From: Candidatus Uhrbacteria bacterium RIFOXYB12_FULL_58_10
GTDB taxonomy: Bacteria > Patescibacteriota > Patescibacteriia > UBA9934 > GWF2-40-263
NCBI GenBank assembly: GCA_943357275.1
Contig: CALRGL010000005.1
Span: forward strand, 1-22,347
Direction of reading: 5' to 3'
Length of the DNA: 22,347 nucleotides
Under the pieces are notes generated by a model, which worked only from the letters and a program-made list of their open reading frames with translations, was not told where the DNA came from and did not search any database. This document shows positions 1 to 6,263 of the stretch, one piece after another. The translations under genes were made by a program, and so were the position numbers. Position 1 is the stretch's first letter; the number at the start of each line of letters is the position of its first letter.

Positions 1-910
1 ATCGCACTTCCAGTCCAACCTCGGGATCAAGCTGGTGACGGCATTTGTCCACGAGGACGTCGGAGAGTTCGTGAAGAGCGGCCTTCCAGGGATCGTGCGA
101 GATGGACCCGGGAACGTCTGGACGTCGTTGGCCCACCATATAAACACGCTGTTCGAAGTGGGCACATGCGTCCATAATCTTGCCATCCTTGTCCTTGGGA
201 GGAGGGCCAGCAAGACTGGAAATGAGTCGAAGAACATTGATCGGGATGAAGATCTTGTCGTGTTCAAAGACGGCTTTGATATCCATCCGATAGGCCTGGA
301 GTCGACCGTTTGCAGCGATCAAAATGTCTCCAGAACGAACGAATGCATCCGAGTACTCTTCGACTGTCGAAGCAATGTACATCGGGAAATTCGCTTCGTC
401 TGTGACATAGAACGCATACTCCGGACACGAGAATCCGAGCATTTCTCGACGTAGTTCAACGGCGGCATCAATGATTGCTCGGTCAACTCCCATGTCCGAC
501 GAACCGTGAATCAGACGAATGTCCAGATCCGGGAATTCTCGACGAAGATGTAGCCAAACGGTCTTGAGCAGATTTCGGCAGGCGACTTCATAAGCACCCA
601 CCTGGATACCCCACTCGCGACACTGCTCAGGCTTGATGGACGAGTATCCATTCATAGCCAGAACAAGGACATAGCGTCCACGAAGATGGTGTTGCACTGC
701 CAGGTCGTATTCCTCTGGCAGGTAAACACATCGTTTCGTGAATGTCTTTTGATAGACCTTGTCCTCAGCAGGAGCTTCGGGATTCAGACAGACTACAGTT
801 GGGTCTCGTCCGACCATGGAAGCAAAATCTGCCTTGATGAGAACTTTGGTCGTCGTCCCTTCTCGAATAACAAGGCCATTTCTGGTGATCGTTGAAAGGT
901 CAATAGACAC
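1..910 (-). CDS. SLOG/Rossmann-like hypothetical protein, C-terminus beyond window
   Basis: On the minus strand an open frame of 303 codons without a stop starts at GTG (910-908) and leaves the window at position 1. The start is supported by AGGAGG (921-916, minus strand) five bases upstream and by a promoter at 985-957. The middle of the protein has a nucleotide-binding look: hydrophobic strand, then HGSSDMGVDRA (residues 135-145), and later DILIAANGR (195-203). This pattern resembles the HGxAxGxD and Gly-rich loops of the SLOG superfamily (DUF2493, YpsA, LOG-like proteins), which bind nucleotides or cleave N-glycosidic bonds. The family match is inference from motifs; the substrate is unknown. 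The plus-strand open frame 35-454 lies opposite and is judged a shadow. The gene is divergent from dtd, and its promoter overlaps the dtd promoter. Confidence 0.82.
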   Translation of the reverse strand, partial: MSIDLSTITRNGLVIREGTTTKVLIKADFASMVGRDPTVVCLNPEAPAEDKVYQKTFTKRCVYLPEEYDLAVQHHLRGRYVLVLAMNGYSSIKPEQCREWGIQVGAYEVACRNLLKTVWLHLRREFPDLDIRLIHGSSDMGVDRAIIDAAVELRREMLGFSCPEYAFYVTDEANFPMYIASTVEEYSDAFVRSGDILIAANGRLQAYRMDIKAVFEHDKIFIPINVLRLISSLAGPPPKDKDGKIMDACAHFEQRVYMVGQRRPDVPGSISHDPWKAALHELSDVLVDKCRHQLDPEVGLEVR

Positions 911-956
911 GAGAACCTCCTGTTTATTTGCGTCATTTTTTGTTACAGGACCAAAG

Positions 957-985
957 AATATAGATTATTTTGCCGTTTACGTCAA
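957..985 (-). promoter_or_regulatory. promoter of the SLOG-like gene
   Basis: Reading the minus strand, TTGACG (985-980), a 17-bp spacer and TATATT (962-957) form a near-consensus vegetative promoter. The predicted start near 950 gives a leader of about 40 nt that carries the AGGAGG. It overlaps the plus-strand dtd promoter. Confidence 0.7.
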
Positions 986-999
986 CCATCTGCTATCCT
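970..999 (+). promoter_or_regulatory. dtd promoter, near-leaderless
   Basis: TTGCCG (970-975), an 18-bp spacer and TATCCT (994-999) preceded by TGC, an extended -10. The dtd ATG at 1009 lies only 9 bases after the -10, so the mRNA should have almost no leader, and no Shine-Dalgarno sequence is present. Confidence 0.6.
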
Positions 1000-1008
1000 T
1001 CTTTCCAT

Positions 1009-1446
1009 ATGCGATCCGTGATTCAACGTGTGAAACAAGCCTCTGTGATGATTGATGGAGAAGTGGTCGGCAAGATTGATCAAGGTCTTTTGGTTTTGTT
1101 TGCGGTTCACGTCGACGACACAGACGACAAGATTGAGAAAATGGTTCAGAAGATTTTGAAACTTCGAATTTTTGAAGACGAAGAGGGGAAAATGAATCGA
1201 TCGGTTACAGATGTTTCTGGATCGATTTTAGTTGTTTCCCAGTTTACATTGTACGGCGATGCCTCCAGCGGAAATCGTCCAAGTTTCATTGAATCAGCCC
1301 GTCCAGAAAAGGCGATACCGATGTATGAGGCGTTTGTGGAAGCGTTGAAGAAAAGTGGGTTGAACGTTGAAACCGGGAAGTTTGGGGCTGAGATGGATGT
1401 GGAGTTGATAAACGATGGGCCTGTGACGATTATTCTGGACACCTAA
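1009..1446 (+). CDS. dtd: D-aminoacyl-tRNA deacylase
   Basis: This 145-residue protein has the full length of the bacterial Dtd family, which hydrolyses D-amino acids (classically D-Tyr) and glycine mischarged on tRNAs and so edits translation in the cytosol. It shows the family start MRSVIQRV, the catalytic-loop motif SQFTLYGD (family SQFTL) followed by NRPSF, and the C-terminal NDGPVT (family NxGPVT) that with SQFTL forms the cross-subunit active site of the dimer. The frame is open upstream to 970, but residues before 1009 do not belong to the family, and the -10 box makes ATG 1009 the natural start. The stop is followed after 12 bp by a hairpin terminator. No oddities were seen in the coding sequence. 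Confidence 0.96.
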   Translation: MRSVIQRVKQASVMIDGEVVGKIDQGLLVLFAVHVDDTDDKIEKMVQKILKLRIFEDEEGKMNRSVTDVSGSILVVSQFTLYGDASSGNRPSFIESARPEKAIPMYEAFVEALKKSGLNVETGKFGAEMDVELINDGPVTIILDT

Positions 1447-1451
1447 AATTA

Positions 1452-1480
1452 TTGACACTACCGCAAAAAAGCGGTATTGT
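1452..1480 (+). promoter_or_regulatory. promoter of the HD hydrolase gene
   Basis: TTGACA (1452-1457), 17-bp spacer, TATTGT (1475-1480). The spacer is almost entirely the dtd terminator stem, so the two signals share DNA. Confidence 0.65.
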
Positions 1481-1485
1481 TTTTT
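1459..1485 (+). terminator. intrinsic terminator of dtd
   Basis: TACCGC, loop AAAAAA, GCGGTA (1459-1476), followed by TTG and a T run (1480-1485). The stem is perfect over 6 bp. It sits inside the -35/-10 region of the next gene. Confidence 0.72.
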
Positions 1486-1506
1486 GTTCCAATGAAGGAG
1501 GATGTG

Positions 1507-2115
1507 ATGCAGAGAAAAGAGTTCTTTCAGCTGTTGCTCAAGCGTTATTCGCCGGCGGATTTGCTCTTGGTTCAGCACGCCTATTGGTTGGCCAAGGAAG
1601 GTCATCGTCAGCAGAAACGTGATACGGGTGAGCGGTATTTCGAACACGTTCGTTCGGTCGCTGTTCTGTGTATCGAACACGGGTTCGATGATCCGGAAAC
1701 GGTTGTGCTCGCCTTGCTCCATGACGGAAAGGAAGACACATTCATTCCTCCGTCTGTGTATCTTTCGTTGTTTGGTCGAGAGATCGCTCACGCGATCGGA
1801 GTGCTTTCGAAAAGTATTCCAATGTTCGATGATGTGTGTGGAAACGTGATCGGTTATTTGAAAAAGGATACGGCGAAGTACTTTGCGGAGATTGCTCTGC
1901 TTCCTCCCAAGTTCCGGATCGTCAAAGGCGAGGATCGTCTGCACAATCATCGTACGTCCGACACGATGAAAGTGGATCGTCTCAAGCGTCACTTGGAAGA
2001 GTCACGCAAGTGGATCTTGCCTCTGATGGACGCAACAGAGCCTCGTGTCTCGACGCTGATCTTGAACGAGATTGTTCGTCATGAGACTCGGTTGGGTCTT
2101 GTGCCTTCTATGTGA
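1507..2115 (+). CDS. stand-alone HD-domain (p)ppGpp hydrolase-like protein
   Basis: A 202-residue protein that resembles only the N-terminal HD hydrolase domain of RelA/SpoT enzymes. The metal and catalytic positions are visible: H47 in YFEHV, H72-D73 and E76-D77 in LLHDGKEDT, and D143 in EDRLHNHRT. The ED pair is the signature of active ppGpp hydrolases. No synthetase, TGS or ACT domain follows, so it may be a small alarmone hydrolase that removes (p)ppGpp, or a related nucleotide phosphohydrolase; substrate is inference. ATG 1507 is chosen over 1477 and 1492 because AAGGAGG (1495-1501) sits 5 bases upstream. The stop is TGA, the only clear TGA stop in the window, followed by a terminator. 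Confidence 0.85.
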   Translation: MQRKEFFQLLLKRYSPADLLLVQHAYWLAKEGHRQQKRDTGERYFEHVRSVAVLCIEHGFDDPETVVLALLHDGKEDTFIPPSVYLSLFGREIAHAIGVLSKSIPMFDDVCGNVIGYLKKDTAKYFAEIALLPPKFRIVKGEDRLHNHRTSDTMKVDRLKRHLEESRKWILPLMDATEPRVSTLILNEIVRHETRLGLVPSM

Positions 2116-2127
2116 ATATCCGTTCTG

Positions 2128-2152
2128 AGCCCTTGTAAATCAGGGCTTTTTT
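2128..2152 (+). terminator. intrinsic terminator after the HD gene
   Basis: AGCCCT (2128-2133), 8-nt loop, AGGGCT (2142-2147), then a run of six T residues sharing the last stem base. Confidence 0.85.
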
Positions 2153-2163
2153 GTTTGATTTGA

Positions 2164-2192
2164 TTGACGCTGTTTCATGACTTTGATAGGTT
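2164..2192 (+). promoter_or_regulatory. promoter of the acyltransferase gene
   Basis: TTGACG (2164-2169), 17-bp spacer, TAGGTT (2187-2192). It is followed by a leader of about 22 nt with AGGAGG at 2208-2213. Confidence 0.5.
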
Positions 2193-2220
2193 TGAATCCT
2201 CACAGTGAGGAGGAAATTCT

Positions 2221-3027
2221 GTGAAGAAAATCTATGGTTGGCTCGTGATTGGAGTCTTTGGGCTCATGCTTCTGTTTGTGACGCTTCCGTCGTTTTTGTT
2301 CGTTGTGATTTTGTCGCTCCTTTTTGGTGAGACGCGCTCAGCACAGCGGAAAAACGTGAGTTATCTGTGTCAGTTTTGGGGAGTGGGATTTTGGGAGTTC
2401 ATGAAATTGTTTCTACGCATGCGCGTCGAATTTGATGGAGACACAGTCGTTCCAAAAACTCCATACATCGTGATCTCCAATCATCGTACCGCTCTTGATC
2501 ATGTGTTTGTGAGCATCGCTGCTTCAAGGGTGGGGATTTATGACATACGTTGGGTGCTGAAACGTGCCATGCTTCGTGCGCCTGTGATCGGATGGGCTCA
2601 TTGGTTCATCGGGTCAGCCTTTCTTTCGCGCAGTCATGATCCTGAAGATTTTGATCGGCTCCATCGCACGGCAGAACTTGCAGAAGAACAGGATGCTTCT
2701 GTGATGATCTATCCTGAAGGAACGCGGTTCAAAGGTGTTCCTGCTCCGAATGCAAGATTTAGCCGCGTGCTTGAATTCAAACTTCCTGGATTCAAACAGT
2801 TTGTTACGGATCTTCCGAACCATCGTGTGCTTTCTCTCACCTTGGATTGGGGACGATTTGAACATGGTATTACGTTTACGCACGTTGGTGAGTTTGTTGG
2901 TCGAACAGTTCGTGTGTGCGTGCGTGATAAAGGGGTGACCACACCAGATCAAGCACAGGATCTTTTGAATGAGTGCTGGATCGATCATGAGCGTTACTTG
3001 CGACAAGGCCAAGATTCACTTGCCTAA
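2221..3027 (+). CDS. PlsC-type 1-acyl-glycerol-3-phosphate acyltransferase
   Basis: A 268-residue membrane-associated acyltransferase of the PlsC/LPLAT family, which transfers an acyl chain to lysophosphatidate or a related acceptor in phospholipid synthesis. Residues 5-36 form one or two hydrophobic segments. The catalytic HX4D motif is NHRTALDH (H88, D93), and the phosphate-binding block is YPEGTR (164-169). A conserved LKRAM block lies at 113-117. The start is GTG at 2221, set by AGGAGG seven bases upstream. A promoter precedes it and a strong terminator follows, so it is a monocistronic unit. The acceptor cannot be read from sequence; many reduced CPR genomes lack a complete lipid pathway and may acylate host-derived lipids, which is inference. 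Confidence 0.9.
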   Translation: MKKIYGWLVIGVFGLMLLFVTLPSFLFVVILSLLFGETRSAQRKNVSYLCQFWGVGFWEFMKLFLRMRVEFDGDTVVPKTPYIVISNHRTALDHVFVSIAASRVGIYDIRWVLKRAMLRAPVIGWAHWFIGSAFLSRSHDPEDFDRLHRTAELAEEQDASVMIYPEGTRFKGVPAPNARFSRVLEFKLPGFKQFVTDLPNHRVLSLTLDWGRFEHGITFTHVGEFVGRTVRVCVRDKGVTTPDQAQDLLNECWIDHERYLRQGQDSLA

Positions 3028-3032
3028 CTCTT

Positions 3033-3054
3033 CCACCCAGACGGGTGGTTTTTT
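3033..3054 (+). terminator. intrinsic terminator of the acyltransferase gene
   Basis: CCACCC, loop AGAC, GGGTGG (3033-3048), then six T residues. Confidence 0.9.
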
Positions 3055-3062
3055 GATATGAT
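3054..3062 (+). promoter_or_regulatory. extended -10 of the DCC gene
   Basis: TGA followed by TATGAT (3057-3062) forms an extended -10; no -35 is evident because that position falls in the preceding terminator. The ATG at 3073 is 10 bases downstream, giving a near-leaderless transcript. Confidence 0.4.
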
Positions 3063-3072
3063 TGAGTTGTCT

Positions 3073-3534
3073 ATGTCCAAACCAACATTTTATTTCGACA
3101 ATTCTTGTGACGTTTGTTGTTATTGGACAACGTATTGGAAAAAGATGACGGGTGATCAAGTTGACTATGTTGCGTTTGAACGTCCAGAAGAAAAAACTTC
3201 GCCAGAATATGTTGATGCATCTGGAACAACTGTTCGTGGTGCCGAGGCAGTGATTCGACTCCTGGCAAACCACGCAAACAAATCTTGGATGCTTTGGTGG
3301 TATACGCATGTGAAACCGTTTGCGATGCTTAGTGAATTCTTGTACGGTCGAGTTACAGCGTGTCGAACGTGCGCCGGAAAAGCATCGACCTGGATTTGGG
3401 GAGAGAAGCCGGAGTCGATTCAGAAGGTTATGAATCGAAGGTTGTTGGCGGTGATGATGGGGCTTGGAGTGTTTGGAGCGTTTGTGATCGGAGTGGTTCT
3501 AATGATTGGTTCGATTGTATTAAGAATATTTTAA
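3073..3534 (+). CDS. DCC-family (DUF393) thiol-disulfide oxidoreductase-like protein
   Basis: A 153-residue protein with the DUF393/DCC pattern: an N-terminal strand ending in FYFDNSCDVCCYW, where C12-x-x-C15 takes the place of the family DGxCxxC redox motif, and the later VRGAEAVIRLL helix (54-64) typical of the family. A second CxxC (C97, C100, in CRTCAG) lies just before a C-terminal hydrophobic segment (about 128-150), so it is probably anchored in the membrane by its C-terminus. The role is likely thiol-disulfide exchange; partner unknown. ATG 3073 is preferred to ATG 3058 because 3058 lies inside the -10 box and the family starts a few residues before the FYFD strand. A 25-bp-arm inverted repeat begins 17 bp after the stop. 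Confidence 0.8.
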   Translation: MSKPTFYFDNSCDVCCYWTTYWKKMTGDQVDYVAFERPEEKTSPEYVDASGTTVRGAEAVIRLLANHANKSWMLWWYTHVKPFAMLSEFLYGRVTACRTCAGKASTWIWGEKPESIQKVMNRRLLAVMMGLGVFGAFVIGVVLMIGSIVLRIF

Positions 3535-3551
3535 TTGTGTCATTTCAACAT

Positions 3552-3659
3552 TGTGTCATCCCGACGTAAGGAGGGATCCAGTGTTTGTTTCTATTGTTTC
3601 GATTGTTTGCAAACAGGTACAAAGTGACGCAAGGTCCCTCCTTACGTCGGGATGACACA
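3552..3659. repeat. 108-bp inverted-repeat element (MITE/REP-like)
   Basis: Two perfect 25-bp inverted arms (3552-3576 and 3635-3659, outer end TGTGTCATCCCGACG) flank a 58-bp centre that contains the 12-bp palindrome TGTTTGCAAACA (3604-3615). The word TTGTGTCAT also occurs just outside as a direct copy (3535-3543, then 3551-3559). There is no reading frame inside. The form fits a small non-autonomous mobile element or a dispersed palindromic repeat. It could also act as a transcript end for the DCC gene, although it lacks a T run. Confidence 0.75.
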
Positions 3660-3696
3660 GGGCCGGAACGTTTAAGTCACCTGATTAAATTCTCTT

Positions 3697-4224
3697 ATGA
3701 AATTCGCTGTCGGAAGTAAGAATCCATCTAAGATTGCTTGTGCTCAATTGATCGGAGATCGATTGTTTGGTTTGGTTGAAGTGACTGGAGTCTCGGTTCC
3801 GTCAAACGTTGCTGATCAACCAAGTTCTGATGCGGAGTGTATTGAGGGTGCAGCCAATCGAGCACGAGGTGCCCTTGAACTTGTGGAAGATGCGGATTAT
3901 GGCATTGGCATGGAAGGAGGAACCCAGCAGATTGGTGATCAAGTTTACGAATGTGGGTGGATGGTAGTGGTTGATCGAAAGGGAACGGTGGGAGTGGGGA
4001 GTTCAGCACGATTTCAAATGCCAACAAAGATTTTGTCACGTATGGAAGAGGGGGTTGAACTTGGAAAAGTGATGGATGAACTCATGGGACGAGAGAAAAC
4101 AAATCAAGCCGAAGGATGTATGGGGATTTTGACCAAGGGTCATTTGCCAAGAACAGAAGCCTATTCCCATGGATTGTTGTTTGCGTTTGTACCGTTTATT
4201 GCGGATAAAATGTTTTGGGAATAA
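3697..4224 (+). CDS. yjjX: inosine/xanthosine triphosphatase (non-canonical purine NTPase)
   Basis: A 175-residue protein of the YjjX/DUF84 family, which hydrolyses ITP and XTP to keep deaminated purines out of nucleic acids. Family landmarks run along its length: VGSKNPSKIACAQ (5-17), the VSVPSNVADQPSSDAE block, GAANRARGA, YGIGMEGG, an acidic DELMG region and a late LTKGHLPRTEAY. The length matches the family. The ATG is six bases after TTAAAT (3685-3690), which could be a -10 for a fully leaderless message, but no good -35 is present. It converges with the Nudix gene, and its stop lies just before the bidirectional hairpin. Confidence 0.9.
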   Translation: MKFAVGSKNPSKIACAQLIGDRLFGLVEVTGVSVPSNVADQPSSDAECIEGAANRARGALELVEDADYGIGMEGGTQQIGDQVYECGWMVVVDRKGTVGVGSSARFQMPTKILSRMEEGVELGKVMDELMGREKTNQAEGCMGILTKGHLPRTEAYSHGLLFAFVPFIADKMFWE

Positions 4225-4249
4225 AGAAAAAACTCCCAGGTTGGGAGTT
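4225..4249 (-). terminator. terminator of the Nudix gene
   Basis: AACTCCCA (4231-4238), loop GGT, TGGGAGTT (4242-4249): a perfect 8-bp stem. On the minus strand it is followed by a T run (the A-rich 4223-4232). The Nudix stop codon (TAA, 4250-4248) lies partly inside the stem. Confidence 0.82.
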
Positions 4250-4811
4250 AGGTGTGAGAGCCTCGGTAAGGCGGGTCAGAGGTTTTGAAGCGTGAAAGCA
4301 CAGCATCGAACGCTTCACGATGTGTGGACCAGGGGATCTCTGCGGACGACGTTGCAAGCACTCGCTCGGAGGTTTCAATGATTCCTTCTTCGTTGGGAAG
4401 AGGACAAAACTCGGGGAGATCTCGTTCGTGGATCACTTGACCAACGCAGAACAGGAGGATGAGATGTTTTTCCGGAGGTGATCGATACCAGAGTTGGGTG
4501 AGTGTCTCGGGCGCGACTTGAATGCAGGTTTCCTGAAACAACTCTTTTTGCCCACTCTCGCGCCAATCACCGTACTGTTCCATGTAACCTCCAGGCAAAA
4601 CAAGTTTTCCAATGGCCGGAGCGATGCAACGACGAGCAAGAACGATTCCTGTTTCGCCTTTCATCAGTCGGACTGGTTGAACGACAAGGATTACTGGAAT
4701 GGGATTTGAGTAGTGGCTCGTGCCACACCCATCACACTTCGACGGCACTCCGGCTTGAGCTGGAGTGATTTTGTGTCCACAAGCATCACAATGCGTTCCA
4801 CGTTGTGACAT
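4248..4811 (-). CDS. zinc-ribbon Nudix hydrolase
   Basis: A 187-residue protein with an N-terminal zinc ribbon (C8-x2-C11 and C26-x2-C29) followed by a Nudix fold, an arrangement found in NADH pyrophosphatase NudC and in NudT-like proteins. The Nudix box region starts at GGYMEQYGDW (74-83) and ends at KELFQETCI (89-97). Compared with the consensus REUxEExGU, Arg is Lys, the first Glu of the EE pair is Gln (Q93) and Gly is Cys, so metal binding may be weakened or altered. Substrate is unknown, probably a nucleoside diphosphate derivative. The start at 4811 is supported by AAAGGA six bases upstream; the longer open frame to 4913 would run across its own promoter. Confidence 0.87.
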   Translation of the reverse strand: MSQRGTHCDACGHKITPAQAGVPSKCDGCGTSHYSNPIPVILVVQPVRLMKGETGIVLARRCIAPAIGKLVLPGGYMEQYGDWRESGQKELFQETCIQVAPETLTQLWYRSPPEKHLILLFCVGQVIHERDLPEFCPLPNEEGIIETSERVLATSSAEIPWSTHREAFDAVLSRFKTSDPPYRGSHT

Positions 4812-4845
4812 GGTTTTTCCTTTCTGAAGATCTAAGAACTGTGAG

Positions 4846-4874
4846 AATGTAGAGAAAATGAGATGAATTGTCAA
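4846..4874 (-). promoter_or_regulatory. promoter of the Nudix gene
   Basis: On the minus strand TTGACA (4874-4869), a 17-bp spacer and TACATT (4851-4846). It gives a leader of about 28 nt with an AAAGGA site. Confidence 0.72.
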
Positions 4875-4895
4875 CCGATCCCTGCAACGTTTCAT

Positions 4896-4923
4896 TTGAT
4901 TTTTTGTTGTCATCAGGTATCCT
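4896..4923 (+). promoter_or_regulatory. murA promoter
   Basis: TTGATT (4896-4901), 16-bp spacer and TATCCT (4918-4923), the same -10 word as dtd. The ATG is 12 bases downstream with no Shine-Dalgarno sequence. It is back to back with the Nudix promoter. Confidence 0.6.
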
Positions 4924-4935
4924 TAGGTCAAACAT

Positions 4936-6243
4936 ATGGATGTCTTTAAAATTACTGGCGGTAAGCCACTTTTTGGTGAAGTGTCTATTTCTGGGGCGAA
5001 AAATGGAGCGTCTAAGATGATGATTGCAAGTTTGCTGACAAGCGAACCGATTGTTTTGCACAATGTTCCTCGACAACAAGAGTCGCAGATTACACAGGAG
5101 ATTCTTGAGCTTTTGGGTGTGAAGGTTGAATGGTTGGAAGAGCACACGGTGAAATTGCACGCACAAGAACTTACGGGATATTCCGTGGAGACGATTACAC
5201 GAAAAAATCGTATTAGCGTTTTGGCGCTTGCTCCGCTTTTGCATCGAACAGGAAAAGCAATCGCACCAGCGCCGGGCGGAGACAAGATTGGTCCACGACC
5301 AGTTGATTTTCACTTGCTTGCGCTTGAAAAGATGGGTGTGAAAATTGAACTTGTTGGCGAAGCCTTTCACACGTCGATCAATGGTCGACTCAAAGGATCA
5401 CTCATTGAACTTCCTTATCCATCCGTTGGAGCAACGGAGACGTCTATTTTTGCTGGCGTGCTCGCTGAAGGACGAACCTTGATTCAAAACGCAGCTATCG
5501 AACCAGAAATTCAAGAGCTCATCATGCTTTTGCAAAAGATGGGAGCGATCATTCAAATCAATGCCGGACGATCGATTGAAATCATTGGAGTCGAGAAGTT
5601 GCACGGTGCTGACATGATTGTTTTGAACGACCGTATGGAAGCCGCATCCTATGGAAGCATGGCGCTTGGAACTCGCGGAGAAATTTTTGTCCGCGGAGCC
5701 GATCATCATCACATGATTACATTTTTAAATGCGGTCCGCAGACTCGGGGGAGAGTATGAGGTGAAGAATGATGGAGTCTTGTTTAAGGGCGGAAAGGAAT
5801 ACCGCGGAATCGAACTTGAAACAGATACACACCCAGGGTTTATGACGGACTGGCAACAACCGTTTGTCGTGGCTCTCACACAAGCAAACGGAACGTCGGT
5901 TGTACACGAAACCGTTTACGAAGATCGATTTGCTTACACAGAAGCACTCAACAAAATGGGAGCAAACATCGCGCTTTCATCCAATTGTTTGGGAGAGATT
6001 CCATGTCGATTCAAAGGACGTAATCACAAACACAGCGCCGTCATCAACGGACCAACACCACTTCACTCCGCAGAAATTGTTGTGCCAGATATTCGTGCCG
6101 GTCTCGCGTTTGTCATCGGTGCACTTGTGGCAGAAGGAACCTCCACACTTACAGGAATCGAACATCTCGACCGAGGTTACGAACGTCTTCAAGAAAAACT
6201 CCAAAGCGTCGGTGCTGATATTCAGCGTGTTTCAAATCCATAA
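4936..6243 (+). CDS. murA: UDP-N-acetylglucosamine 1-carboxyvinyltransferase
   Basis: MurA (435 residues) transfers enolpyruvate from PEP to UDP-GlcNAc, the first committed step of peptidoglycan synthesis in the cytoplasm. Family features seen are SGAKNGA with K22-N23, the active-site loop PGGDKIGPRPVDFH, HPGFMTDWQQPF with the general-base Asp, and IRAGLAF near the C-terminus. The loop residue that is Cys115 in E. coli is Asp116 here (codon GAC at 5281-5283). Asp at this site is known from Mycobacterium and Chlamydia and makes the enzyme insensitive to fosfomycin while still active. The start follows a promoter by 12 bases with no SD. The M50 gene begins 20 bp after the stop and may be co-transcribed. 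Confidence 0.97.
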   Translation: MDVFKITGGKPLFGEVSISGAKNGASKMMIASLLTSEPIVLHNVPRQQESQITQEILELLGVKVEWLEEHTVKLHAQELTGYSVETITRKNRISVLALAPLLHRTGKAIAPAPGGDKIGPRPVDFHLLALEKMGVKIELVGEAFHTSINGRLKGSLIELPYPSVGATETSIFAGVLAEGRTLIQNAAIEPEIQELIMLLQKMGAIIQINAGRSIEIIGVEKLHGADMIVLNDRMEAASYGSMALGTRGEIFVRGADHHHMITFLNAVRRLGGEYEVKNDGVLFKGGKEYRGIELETDTHPGFMTDWQQPFVVALTQANGTSVVHETVYEDRFAYTEALNKMGANIALSSNCLGEIPCRFKGRNHKHSAVINGPTPLHSAEIVVPDIRAGLAFVIGALVAEGTSTLTGIEHLDRGYERLQEKLQSVGADIQRVSNP

Positions 6244-6263
6244 ATTATTCCTTCTCGCAGATT

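Noticed and set aside
35..454. 139-codon plus-strand open frame at the left edge
   Set aside because: The minus strand has an open frame through the whole region with SD, promoter and nucleotide-binding motifs; the plus frame has none of these.
1294..1992. 232-codon minus-strand open frame across dtd and the HD gene
   Set aside because: It covers two recognised plus-strand genes and a terminator, and has no domain or start signal.
2185..2206. tRNA T-loop-like word GGTTTGAATCC
   Set aside because: No acceptor stem, D-arm or anticodon arm can be formed around it; it lies at the plsC promoter.
2113..2220. HD-PlsC fusion under a recoded TGA
   Set aside because: A terminator, a -35/-10 pair and AGGAGG with a spaced GTG separate the genes, and no other gene here uses TGA as sense except the helicase site.
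3552..3659. CRISPR-like repeat unit
   Set aside because: Only one inverted pair, no regularly spaced direct repeats and no cas gene.
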